Of a stretch of DNA of 64,000 nt, positions 56,287-64,000 are shown one piece after another. The notes below the pieces were generated by a model. The model was not told the origin of the DNA and ran no database searches. It saw only the letters and a program-made list of their open reading frames with translations. Both the position numbers and the translations under genes were made by a program. Location of the stretch: NCBI RefSeq assembly GCF_029635795.1, contig NZ_CP114280.1, positions 2,852,001 to 2,916,000 of the forward strand. Reading direction: 5' to 3'. The DNA is from Dickeya lacustris. GTDB lineage: Bacteria; Pseudomonadota; Gammaproteobacteria; Enterobacterales; Enterobacteriaceae. The stretch's first letter is position 1. Every line of letters starts with the position of its first letter.

Positions 56287-58473
56287 ATGGTGTTGAAAGC
56301 AAAAAAATCCGTGCCCCCCCAAGTGGGCATCGCTGATACCTATATCGCTGATACCTATAAAGACGCTTACGGTCATGAACAGACGATAGATCCGACTATC
56401 CGTGAGCAACTGCAACGTTTGCTTGATGAGGCCGCTCCCGCCGCTCCTGCGCCGCTGCCTGCGGTGAGTGTGTTGCGTGAAAACCAGCCTCACTCTTTGC
56501 CGCTACGTGGCGCTGCCGATTACGGCTGGACGCTGCTGTATGAAAAAGGCGGCATGATAGAAGGGCGGGTTAACGCCCAGGCGGTGTTGACGCTGCCGGA
56601 TAACCTGCCGCTCGGCTATCACCAGCTGACGCTAACCCAGGGCGAGCAGCAGTGGCGTAGCCGGGTGATTGTCGCCCCTGAGCGCTGTTATGAGCCAGAG
56701 CCATTAACTCAGGGTAAACGCTGGTGGGGCGTTACGGTGCAGTTGTATACCCTGCGCTCGGCGCACAACTGGGGGATTGGCGACTTTGGTGACTTAAAAG
56801 CGCTGGTGGAACAGGTGGCTCGTCGCGGCGGGGCGTTTGTCGGCCTGAACCCGTTACACGCACTCTACCCAACGCAACCGGAGGCCGCCAGCCCCTATAG
56901 CCCGTCGTCACGCCATTGGCTCAATATTATTTATATTGATGTCAATCAGGTGGATGATTTTCACCACAGTGAGGCGGCCCGCGACTGGTTACAACAGGAA
57001 GACATCCAGCACCAGCTAACCCGCGCTCGCGCCAGCCGCTGGGTGGATTACAGTGCGGTGATGGCGCTGAAAATGGCGGCGTTGCGTCTGGCGTTTGCCC
57101 ATTTTAACCATCGCAGCGCCCTTGACCCTCGTCAAAGTGCGTTCCGGCAATTCCTGCAAACCCATGGCGAAAGCCTGCAACAGCAGGCAACGTATGATGC
57201 GCTACAGGCGTGGTTTAAGCAGCAAGGCTTGCCGGTTGCCGGTTGGCAGCATTGGCCGGACGCATTTCATGATGCGCGAGGCGAGGAAGCGTTGCGTTTT
57301 CGCCAGCAGCATGCTGATGAAATTCGCTTTTATTGCTGGTTACAGTGGCTGGCGCATGACCAACTTGCCGCCTGCTTTACACGCAGTAAACAGCTGGGCA
57401 TGCCAATCGGTTTGTACCGCGATCTGGCGGTTGGCGTGGCGCAGGGCGGCGTAGATACCTGGGCTGAACCGCAACTGCACTGCCTGAGCGTTACACTTGG
57501 CGCGCCACCCGACCCGCTCGGGCCGACAGGGCAGAACTGGAACCTGACGCCGATGCACCCGCTACGGCTGCGCCAGCGTGATTACCAGCCCTTTATCGAT
57601 CTGCTGCGCCATAACATGGCGCATAGCGGCGCGTTGCGCATCGATCATGTGATGGGGTTGATGCGCTTGTGGTGGATACTCGACGGCCATGGCGCTGACT
57701 GCGGCGCTTATGTGCATTACCCCTTAGACGATCTGTTGGGCATTCTGGCGCTGGAAAGTCACCGCCACCGCTGTCTGGTGATCGGTGAAGATCTGGGCAC
57801 CGTGCCGGAAGAGATTGTGCATAAGCTGCGCGATAACAGCATTTACTCGTACAAGGTGCTGTTTTTCGAACAAGATCAGCACGGTCGTTTCCGCGCGCCG
57901 CAAGACTATCCGCCCCGTTCGATGGCGACCATTACCACGCACGATCTGGCGACGCTGCGTGGCTACTGGCAAGGCGTTGATCTGACGCTGGGTAAAGATC
58001 TTGGCCTCTATCCCGACCCGGAGCAGCTCCAGCAGCAGCTTGACGCGCGTGAGTGTGCCAAACAAGGGCTGCTGGATGCGTTACATGAACAGGGGCTATT
58101 GCCACAGCGCGTCGGGCATAATGCGGCGCTGACGACCATGAGCGCCCAGCTTAACCGAGGCGTACAGCGCTATATGGCTGACAGCGCCAGCGCGTTGCTG
58201 GGCCTGCAACTGGAGGATTGGCTGGATATGGCGGCACCGGTGAATGTGCCGGGCACTGACCAGCAATATCCGAACTGGCGCCGTAAATTGAGCCGTCCGC
58301 TGGATTCGATTTTCACCGATCGCTATCTGGAGCGATTGATTCGTGATATCGACCTGCGTCGCGGTGGGCCGGTGCCTTCACGCGTGCGGGCTAAAAAAGT
58401 CGCGCCTGCGGTGCCTGACGTGCAAAAAGAGGTGATGGCCGAGGAGGAAAACGCCGCACTGAAGCCGCAATAA
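56287..58473 (+). CDS. malQ: 4-alpha-glucanotransferase (amylomaltase)
   Basis: MalQ disproportionates maltodextrins, releasing glucose. It is a GH77 enzyme of 728 residues, about 34 longer than E. coli MalQ, with extensions at both ends. Motifs are LYTLRSAHNWGIGDFGDLKA, IGLYRDLAVGVAQGG, LRIDHVMGLMRLWW (nucleophile Asp) and VIGEDLGTVPEEI (Glu). The N-terminus has a 15-bp duplication giving IADTY twice, and the C-terminal tail is charged. It follows malP by 12 bases. Confidence 0.96.
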   Translation: MVLKAKKSVPPQVGIADTYIADTYKDAYGHEQTIDPTIREQLQRLLDEAAPAAPAPLPAVSVLRENQPHSLPLRGAADYGWTLLYEKGGMIEGRVNAQAVLTLPDNLPLGYHQLTLTQGEQQWRSRVIVAPERCYEPEPLTQGKRWWGVTVQLYTLRSAHNWGIGDFGDLKALVEQVARRGGAFVGLNPLHALYPTQPEAASPYSPSSRHWLNIIYIDVNQVDDFHHSEAARDWLQQEDIQHQLTRARASRWVDYSAVMALKMAALRLAFAHFNHRSALDPRQSAFRQFLQTHGESLQQQATYDALQAWFKQQGLPVAGWQHWPDAFHDARGEEALRFRQQHADEIRFYCWLQWLAHDQLAACFTRSKQLGMPIGLYRDLAVGVAQGGVDTWAEPQLHCLSVTLGAPPDPLGPTGQNWNLTPMHPLRLRQRDYQPFIDLLRHNMAHSGALRIDHVMGLMRLWWILDGHGADCGAYVHYPLDDLLGILALESHRHRCLVIGEDLGTVPEEIVHKLRDNSIYSYKVLFFEQDQHGRFRAPQDYPPRSMATITTHDLATLRGYWQGVDLTLGKDLGLYPDPEQLQQQLDARECAKQGLLDALHEQGLLPQRVGHNAALTTMSAQLNRGVQRYMADSASALLGLQLEDWLDMAAPVNVPGTDQQYPNWRRKLSRPLDSIFTDRYLERLIRDIDLRRGGPVPSRVRAKKVAPAVPDVQKEVMAEEENAALKPQ
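56329..56358 (+). repeat. 15-bp in-frame duplication at the malQ start
   Basis: atcgctgatacctat is repeated exactly (56329-56343, 56344-56358), encoding IADTY twice about 15 residues into MalQ. Confidence 0.93.
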
Positions 58474-58482
58474 ATAGCCAGG

Positions 58483-58539
58483 GTGTTGTCATTGTCCGAA
58501 GGTATTGTCATTGCCCAGTGGTGTTGTCATTGTCCGGTG
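58483..58539. repeat. Three-unit 19-bp tandem repeat after malQ
   Basis: Units gtgttgtcattgtccgaag, gtattgtcattgcccagtg and gtgttgtcattgtccggtg occupy 58483-58501, 58502-58520 and 58521-58539. Confidence 0.9.
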
Positions 58540-58614
58540 GCGCTTATGCAAAGTGTGGCCGGGCTGATGATAACCGTGCGGTGGTGCAGCTAGTGCGGTG
58601 CCGCTAGCGCGCAG

Positions 58615-58665
58615 AGCATAAAAAACGCCACAGACAGCGCTGATTGCTATTGCTGTCTGTGGCGT
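58615..58665 (-). terminator. Intrinsic terminator of nfuA
   Basis: acgccacagacagc (58625-58638) and gctgtctgtggcgt (58652-58665) pair perfectly over 14 bases. On the minus strand the stem runs into a T6 tract, so it ends nfuA transcripts; no T-run follows on the plus strand for malQ. Confidence 0.85.
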
Positions 58666-58713
58666 TGCGTCTCACCTACGTTAGAGCGGCATCACGGTTA
58701 AGCTGTCACTATG

Positions 58714-58747
58714 ATAACGTCTCACCATGATTAACGTCTCACCATGA
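58714..58747. repeat. 17-bp tandem duplication after nfuA
   Basis: taacgtctcaccatga occurs at 58715-58730 and 58732-58747, a 17-base period, between the nfuA stop and its terminator. Confidence 0.85.
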
Positions 58748-58774
58748 GCAGTAAGTAAGCATGAAGAGTCATCA

Positions 58775-59350
58775 TTAATAATAAGAGTGCTCGCCGCGCT
58801 GGTGTTCGGTTAAATCACGCACGCCTTTCAGCTCGGGGAATTTTTGCAGCAACTCTTTTTCAATGCCCTCTTTGAGCGTGTAATCCACCATTGAACAGCC
58901 GTTGCAACCGCCGCCAAACTGCAAAATGGCGTAACCTTCCTCGGTGATTTCCATCAGCGATACACGGCCACCGTGCCCGGCCAATTGCGGGTTAATCTGC
59001 GATTGCAGCGTGTATTCCACCCGTTCCATCAGCGAGGCATCGTCGCCCACTTTGCGCATTTTGGCGTTTGGCGCTTTGAGCGTCAGCTGCGAGCCTAATT
59101 GATCGGTGACGAAATCAATCTCGGCCTCGTCCAGATAAGGCGCGCTCAATTCATCCACATAAGCAGACAGTTTTTCGAATTTCAGCTCGGTATCGTTCGC
59201 TTCAACGGCATCCGGCGGGCAATACGACACGCCGCATTCGGCATTTGGGGTGCCGGGGTTGATAACGAAAACGCGAATCTGTGTACCTTCTTCTTGCTTT
59301 GCCAGCAGTTTGGCAAAATGTTCCTGAGCCGCATCGGTAATACGAATCAT
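58775..59350 (-). CDS. nfuA: Fe-S biogenesis protein NfuA
   Basis: NfuA carries and delivers 4Fe-4S clusters under oxidative stress or iron starvation. The 191 residues comprise a degenerate A-type N-terminal domain (about residues 1-95) and a Nfu domain with the cluster Cys pair in [20 protein letters not shown]. The C-terminus [12 protein letters not shown] equals that of E. coli. It lies downstream of gntX on the same strand, as in E. coli, and ends at a strong terminator. Confidence 0.97.
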   Translation of the reverse strand: MIRITDAAQEHFAKLLAKQEEGTQIRVFVINPGTPNAECGVSYCPPDAVEANDTELKFEKLSAYVDELSAPYLDEAEIDFVTDQLGSQLTLKAPNAKMRKVGDDASLMERVEYTLQSQINPQLAGHGGRVSLMEITEEGYAILQFGGGCNGCSMVDYTLKEGIEKELLQKFPELKGVRDLTEHQRGEHSYY

Positions 59351-59406
59351 AATGTTAACTCAATAGTTGACTACGCCAGTTGGTTATAATACGCCCATCC
59401 TGACGG

Positions 59407-60111
59407 TTACGACAAGGTGCGACAGAGACACCATACCTGAACCTGATGCGCACCGGCCGCAAGGAGCAACCGGCTAAGGTGCGCAACGGTGCTGCCGGTG
59501 GTGACAACATCATCCAACAGCACGATATGTTTGCCGCGCACATCCATCTGGCACTGGAAGGCACCGTGCAGGTTATGCCGTCGCGCGCGGGCATTGAGTG
59601 TGTGCTGTGCGGCAGTGGCGCGCAGACGGCGTAAGGCCGCTGGATAATAGGCACAATCGAGCGCATGCGCTAAATAGCGCGCCAGCAGGTCGGTTTGATT
59701 GAAGCCGCGTCGCCACTGACGCCAGCGATGCAGGGGGACGGCGACAATCGCATCCGGGCGTGGGTACGCCTGCGGTAGCGTCAGCACCGTTTCCCGGCGG
59801 CGCTCGCGCCAGCGTAATAACAGTAAGCGCGCCAGGATGCTGGCAAGCTCGGTACGGCGCTGATATTTCAGTTGCTTGATAAGCGAACTGAGCGGCGGTT
59901 GATAATCGCTGACGAACAGTAAGGCGTGCCAGGGCGGTGGTTGTTGCAGGCAGCGCCCGCACGCGGCGCTGGCTTCGGTTGACGGTAATCCGCAGCGCGG
60001 GCAACTTATCGGCGGCGCTGGGAGATGGCGGCGGCAGTGACGGCACACGCCATGATGACTATGATAAAGCGGCTGCTGGCAAAGCCAGCACTGTGCTGTG
60101 ATCGTCAACAT
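59407..60111 (-). CDS. gntX: ComF/GntX family phosphoribosyltransferase-like protein
   Basis: A 234-residue ComFC-type protein. The N-terminal zinc-finger Cys are visible (CWLCQQPL, CRHCRR, CPRCGLP, CGRC, within residues 8-60), and the C-terminal PRTase motif is VLLDDVVTTGSTVAHLSRLL. E. coli GntX was linked to gluconate use, but the family is tied to DNA uptake and periplasmic DNA use. The ATG at 60109-60111 follows gaggag and opens MLTITAQCW; the longer open frame lacks a ribosome site. It is divergent from bioH. Confidence 0.93.
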   Translation of the reverse strand: MLTITAQCWLCQQPLYHSHHGVCRHCRRHLPAPPISCPRCGLPSTEASAACGRCLQQPPPWHALLFVSDYQPPLSSLIKQLKYQRRTELASILARLLLLRWRERRRETVLTLPQAYPRPDAIVAVPLHRWRQWRRGFNQTDLLARYLAHALDCAYYPAALRRLRATAAQHTLNARARRHNLHGAFQCQMDVRGKHIVLLDDVVTTGSTVAHLSRLLLAAGAHQVQVWCLCRTLS

Positions 60112-60197
60112 CGTCTCCTCCCTGAGTTCATCAGGCTTTGCTGACGGCATGGCCTGAATCATGTTTATTTTATTGCTGACAAAGGACACGATAACCG

Positions 60198-60974
60198 ATG
60201 AGATCACTGCACTGGCAAACGGAAGGGGAAGGACGATGCGAACTTGTGATGCTGCATGGCTGGGGCATGAATTCACAGGTATGGAACAGCATCATCGCGC
60301 GACTGAGCCCGCATTTCCGGGTACACCGCGTGGACTTGCCGGGTTATGGTCAGAGTCAGGGCTTTGGCGCGATGTCGCTGACGGAGATGGCACAACAGGT
60401 GCTGGCGCAGGCACCTGAACGGGCGGTGTGGCTTGGCTGGTCGCTTGGCGGGTTGGTTGCAAGCCAGGCCGCTCTGGTCGCGCCAGATCGGGTCACTGCG
60501 TTAATCACAGTGGCATCATCGCCCTGTTTTGGCGAGCGGGACGGGTGGCCGGGTATTCGCCCGCAGGTGTTGTCCAGTTTTCAGCGTCTACTGAGCGATG
60601 ATTTCTACGGCACTATCGAGCATTTTCTGGCGTTACAAACACTGGGTACGGAACATGCCAGAAAAGACGCTCGCGCGTTAAAAGCGGCGTTATCCGGCCA
60701 GCCCTCGCCGTCCACCGAGGTGCTGCTGGCCGGGCTTGAGATCTTGCGTGACACCGATTTGCGCGCGCCGCTGGGCTCGCTTGCGCTCCCCTTGTTACGT
60801 CTTTATGGCGCATTGGATGGACTGGTGCCGCGCAAGGTGGCGGCGCTGCTTGATGAGCAGTATCCCCAGTCCGTCAGTGCCGTTATTGCGAAAGCGTCAC
60901 ATGCTCCGTTCATCTCTCACCCGGATGCGTTCGTGGCGCAGGTGGTGGATTTTTGCCAGCAAGCGAACGTATGA
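60198..60974 (+). CDS. bioH: Pimeloyl-ACP methyl ester carboxylesterase BioH
   Basis: BioH removes the methyl ester from pimeloyl-ACP, ending the BioC-BioH route to the biotin precursor. It is an alpha/beta-hydrolase of 258 residues. Visible motifs are [11 protein letters not shown] (oxyanion), [15 protein letters not shown] (nucleophile Ser near residue 82), Asp in [10 protein letters not shown] and His in [14 protein letters not shown]. It is divergent from gntX, as in E. coli. Confidence 0.96.
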   Translation: MRSLHWQTEGEGRCELVMLHGWGMNSQVWNSIIARLSPHFRVHRVDLPGYGQSQGFGAMSLTEMAQQVLAQAPERAVWLGWSLGGLVASQAALVAPDRVTALITVASSPCFGERDGWPGIRPQVLSSFQRLLSDDFYGTIEHFLALQTLGTEHARKDARALKAALSGQPSPSTEVLLAGLEILRDTDLRAPLGSLALPLLRLYGALDGLVPRKVAALLDEQYPQSVSAVIAKASHAPFISHPDAFVAQVVDFCQQANV

Positions 60975-61003
60975 CGCCGGGAAATCGGCTCTGCTGCCAG
61001 GGT

Positions 61004-61044
61004 GCGTGAATCAAGGGCGTTTGAATCAAGGGTGCGTGAATCAA
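61004..61044. repeat. 15-bp repeat between bioH and tex
   Basis: gtgaatcaa, ttgaatcaa and gtgaatcaa start at 61006, 61021 and 61036, an exact 15-base period with ggg-tgc linkers, soon after the bioH stop. Confidence 0.8.
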
Positions 61045-61076
61045 TCACCGCGCCCGCCCAGGCGCGGGTGAACGCG

Positions 61077-61116
61077 AAAACCCGGCCCCGCGCCTGTAGC
61101 GATGCGGGGACGGGTT
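61077..61116 (-). terminator. Probable terminator of tex
   Basis: cccggccccgc (61081-61091) pairs with gcggggacggg (61104-61114), one mismatch. On the minus strand tttt follows. It is placed immediately after the tex stop. Confidence 0.7.
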
Positions 61117-61122
61117 ATCGCA

Positions 61123-63450
61123 TTAGCGTTTTTTAAACGCCGCCGCCAGCGCGTCGCTCATGGCGCTGTTGCCTGCCGAGGGGGTGTTAGCCGGGCGCGC
61201 TTTGGCTTTGCCCGCCGGAGCGGAGCGTTGTGCCGGGGTGTCGCGCGCACTGCCGCTGCGACGGCTGTTGCCTTCGCCGGGCTGTTCATCCAGCCGCATG
61301 GTCAGCGCGATGCGTTTGCGCGGCAAGTCCACTTCCAGCACTTTTACCTTCACGATATCCCCGGCTTTGACCACCTGATGCGGGTCTTCGACAAAACGGT
61401 CGGCCAGCGAGGAGATATGCACTAACCCGTCCTGATGCACGCCGATATCGACAAAGGCGCCAAAGTTAGTGACGTTGGTCACTGCGCCTTCGAGGATCAT
61501 GCCGGGCAGTAAGTCATTGAGGGTTTCCACGCCGTCGGCAAAGCTGGCGGTTTTGAATTCCGGTCGCGGATCGCGGCCCGGTTTTTCCAGCTCTTTGAGG
61601 ATGTCGGTGACGGTGGGCACCCCGAAACGCGCATCGGTGAAACTGGCCGGTTGCAACGTCCGCAGGGCGCTGGCGTTACCCATCAACTCGTGCAGTTTCT
61701 GTTCGGTGACAGCGAGAATGCGCTCGACCACCGGATAGGCCTCCGGGTGAACGGTGGAGGCATCCAGCGGGTTATCGCCGTGGTTGATACGCAAAAATCC
61801 GGCGCATTGCTCAAAGGCTTTCGGGCCAAGGCGACTGACTTTTAAGAGCTGGGCGCGGTTGCTAAAGCGGCCATTGTCATCACGCCAGCTGACGATGTTT
61901 TGCGCCATCATGCGCGTTAACCCGGCAACGCGAGTCAGCAGTGCGACCGAAGCGGTATTCAAATCAACGCCAACGGCGTTAACGCAATCTTCCACTACCG
62001 CATCGAGTTTTTTCGCCAGCAGCGTTTGGCTGACATCGTGCTGGTATTGGCCGACGCCGATGGATTTTGGGTCAATTTTCACCAGCTCGGCCAGCGGGTC
62101 TTGCAGGCGGCGGGCGATAGACACCGCCCCGCGCAGCGAAACGTCGAGGTTCGGGAACTCTTGTGCCGCCAGCTCTGAAGCGGAATAGACCGAGGCACCC
62201 GCTTCGCTGACGATGACCTTCTGGGCATTGATGTCAGGGAACTGTTTTTGGGTATCAAGGAAAAAGCGCTCGGTTTCGCGCGAGGCAGTACCGTTGCCGA
62301 TAGCCACCAGTTCTACCTGATGCTTGATGCATAATGCCGCGACCACGCTGGCGGCTTTGGCGGCCTGACCGGTATGCGGGTAGACGGTATCGGTCGCCAC
62401 CAGTTTGCCGGTGGCATCCACCACCGCGACTTTCACCCCGGTACGCAGGCCGGGGTCAAGCCCCATGGTGGCGCGCATCCCGGCGGGCGCGGCCATCAGC
62501 AGGTCACGCAGGTTGCGGGCGAATACGTTGATGGCTTCTTCTTCGGCTTTTTCGCGCACGCTGCCCATCAGCTCGGTTTCCAGATGCAACAGCACCTTGA
62601 TGCGCCACGTCCAGTTCACCACCGCACGCCGCCAGCTATCCGCCGGGGCGTTATTCAGACGCAGCCCAAGATGGCTGATGATTATCTGCTCGCCGTGGCT
62701 CTCTTTGGGCGGCTCATCGTATTGCGGGTCGGCATTGAGCGAGAGCTGGAGAATGCCTTCATTACGGCCACGAAACATCGCCAGCGCGCGGTGAGACGGC
62801 ACCTGAGCCAGCGGTTCATGGTGGTCAAAGTAGTCGCGGAATTTCGCGCCCTCGTCTTCCTTGCCTTCGACCACGCGAGACACCAGATGGGCATTTTTCC
62901 ACAGATAATCACGCACCTTCGCCAGCAGTGCGGCCTCTTCGGCAAAACGCTCCATCAGAATATAGCGCGCGCCGTCCAGCGCGGCTTTGCTATCGGCGAT
63001 GCCATTTTCGGCGTTCACATACGCCGCTGCCGCCAGTTCCGGCGTTTGCGACGGGTCGTTCCACAGGCTGTCTGCCAGCGGTTCGAGCCCGGCTTCAATG
63101 GCGATTTGCCCACGGGTGCGGCGTTTCGGTTTGTAGGGCAGGTAGAGGTCTTCCAGTTCGGTTTTACTCAGCGTGCTGCTAATGGCGCTGGCCAGCGCAT
63201 CGGTGAGTTTGCCCTGCTCATCAATCGATTTGAGGATGGTCTGGCGGCGGTCTTCCAGCTCGCGCAGGTAGCCCAGACGGCTTTCCAGCTGGCGCAGTTG
63301 GGTATCATCGAGCCCGCCGGTCACTTCTTTACGGTAACGGGCGATAAACGGCACGGTGTTACCTTCGTCAAGCAGTTGAATAGCCGCGCTGACCTGTTCG
63401 GTGCGAGCCTGCAATTCGCTGGCGATAATCTGACTTAATGCATTCGTCAT
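61123..63450 (-). CDS. tex: Tex family RNA-binding transcription accessory protein
   Basis: Tex (YhgF) is a conserved S1-domain protein that binds nucleic acid and is associated with transcription. The ATG at 63450 ([20 protein letters not shown]) gives 775 residues, the E. coli size; the frame is open to 63537 without support. Regions in order are the helical N-terminus ([19 protein letters not shown]), a YqgF-like domain ([19 protein letters not shown]), helix-hairpin-helix ([20 protein letters not shown]) and the S1 domain ([19 protein letters not shown]). The tail is basic and Pro/Ala-rich. Confidence 0.96.
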   Translation of the reverse strand: MTNALSQIIASELQARTEQVSAAIQLLDEGNTVPFIARYRKEVTGGLDDTQLRQLESRLGYLRELEDRRQTILKSIDEQGKLTDALASAISSTLSKTELEDLYLPYKPKRRTRGQIAIEAGLEPLADSLWNDPSQTPELAAAAYVNAENGIADSKAALDGARYILMERFAEEAALLAKVRDYLWKNAHLVSRVVEGKEDEGAKFRDYFDHHEPLAQVPSHRALAMFRGRNEGILQLSLNADPQYDEPPKESHGEQIIISHLGLRLNNAPADSWRRAVVNWTWRIKVLLHLETELMGSVREKAEEEAINVFARNLRDLLMAAPAGMRATMGLDPGLRTGVKVAVVDATGKLVATDTVYPHTGQAAKAASVVAALCIKHQVELVAIGNGTASRETERFFLDTQKQFPDINAQKVIVSEAGASVYSASELAAQEFPNLDVSLRGAVSIARRLQDPLAELVKIDPKSIGVGQYQHDVSQTLLAKKLDAVVEDCVNAVGVDLNTASVALLTRVAGLTRMMAQNIVSWRDDNGRFSNRAQLLKVSRLGPKAFEQCAGFLRINHGDNPLDASTVHPEAYPVVERILAVTEQKLHELMGNASALRTLQPASFTDARFGVPTVTDILKELEKPGRDPRPEFKTASFADGVETLNDLLPGMILEGAVTNVTNFGAFVDIGVHQDGLVHISSLADRFVEDPHQVVKAGDIVKVKVLEVDLPRKRIALTMRLDEQPGEGNSRRSGSARDTPAQRSAPAGKAKARPANTPSAGNSAMSDALAAAFKKR

Positions 63451-63585
63451 AGTGTTATTCGCGAGGTTAGGAACGTTGAAAGGATAAAGATTGGCGACAG
63501 TTATACGGATTGATGGCGAAAAATGCCAGTCAGACAACGGCGGGTTTTTACGGCATTGCCGCGCCGGGGCGACAATGCCGATAGG

Positions 63586-64000
63586 TTATTGCTGTGGGGT
63601 GGCGGGCGCGTCATCCACGGCAAAAGGGGCGATATAGCGCTGATAACGCGCCGGTTTGAGCTGCTGCAAATCCACCAGCACTAACCCGTCAACGCAGTGG
63701 TTGAAATCAGGGTCAACGCCGAAATCGATGAACTGCACGCCGCCTGGCTCGCACAGTTCCGAATACTGTTTATACAGCGTCGGGATGGAGCAGCCCATGT
63801 TACTGAGCATGCTTTTCAGCCGGGTCAAATCCTGTTGATAGTCCTCGCCTTCGAATTGTCGCAACACCTCCGGCAGTGAGGCGGGGTAAGGACGACGCGA
63901 ACGCGCCAGTGACTGACTGGGGGCGAAATGCAGCCGGTAGAACGCTATCAGTAAATCGCGCGCCGACGACGGCATGCTGCCTGACAGTGACACCGGGCCA
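63586..64000 (-). CDS. C-terminal part of a GNAT-type acyltransferase (OlsF/COG3176-like), partial
   Basis: The frame is open to the window edge and gives about 138 C-terminal residues. The stretch LYKQYSELCEPGGVQFIDFG then VDPDFNHCVDGLVLVDLQQL resembles the end of the OlsB-like N-acyltransferase domain found in enterobacterial fusion proteins (OlsF type, with an N-terminal lysophospholipid acyltransferase). Such proteins make ornithine lipids in Serratia. The fusion cannot be confirmed here because the N-terminal part lies outside. The gene lies upstream of tex on the same strand. An inverted repeat cggcattg/caatgccg (63552-63583) lies just past the stop. Confidence 0.6.
   Translation of the reverse strand, partial: GPVSLSGSMPSSARDLLIAFYRLHFAPSQSLARSRRPYPASLPEVLRQFEGEDYQQDLTRLKSMLSNMGCSIPTLYKQYSELCEPGGVQFIDFGVDPDFNHCVDGLVLVDLQQLKPARYQRYIAPFAVDDAPATPQQ

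Noticed and set aside
62374..63438. A 354-codon plus-strand frame opposite tex
   Set aside because: Codon-bias shadow of tex; rich in His, Gln and Arg with no recognisable domain.

Overview
The window is chromosomal DNA of an enterobacterium, most likely a soft-rot Pectobacteriaceae member of the Dickeya type. Protein matches to Escherichia coli families are high throughout and gene order follows E. coli in long blocks. A tannase/feruloyl-esterase gene with a LysR regulator and the moderately high GC content fit a plant-associated relative. The genus is inferred; no rRNA lies in the window.

Layout. 1-5940: end of dapF, a DUF484 gene, xerC and yigB as an overlapping operon, then uvrD behind a LexA box and corA behind a Mg-type leader with a tiny ORF resembling corL. 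6165-16517: abrB-like gene, rarD, yigI, pldA, recQ (frameshifted), rhtC, an inserted TetR/HPP pair with twin operators, rhtB, pldB, yigL. 16496-23572: glycerol-3-phosphate genes glpTQ and glpABC, divergent. 23744-24809: Fur box, the small RNA RyhB, a hexanucleotide array and the pirin gene yhhW. 25001-26843: a low-GC, unrecognised two-gene unit and an AT-rich gap. 26844-31897: gluconate genes gntR (frameshifted), gntK and gntT with a perfect operator palindrome and a CRP site, then yhgN and asd. 31898-39658: an accessory block between asd and glgB, which are adjacent in E. coli; it holds nikR, a LysR/tannase pair, a LysR/EamA pair and a pyruvate-sensor-type kinase without a response regulator. 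40041-49626: glgBXCAP. 49710-58473: glpD, glpEGR and then malPQ directly behind glpR, without the malT gene found there in E. coli. 58775-64000: nfuA, gntX, bioH, tex and the 3' part of an acyltransferase gene.

Function. Much of the window is central carbon handling: glycerol-3-phosphate uptake and oxidation (glpTQ, glpABC, glpD, glpR), gluconate uptake and phosphorylation, and storage-glucan synthesis and breakdown (glgBXCAP, malPQ). The rest is mostly housekeeping: recombination, repair, envelope lipid turnover, Fe-S and biotin metabolism.

Two global oddities stand out. Short tandem duplications, mostly of 15-19 bp, recur at more than ten sites, nearly all in spacers or at protein ends. 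Three genes (recQ, gntR and the small secreted-protein gene) are each broken by one extra base, so consensus errors must be excluded before calling them pseudogenes.
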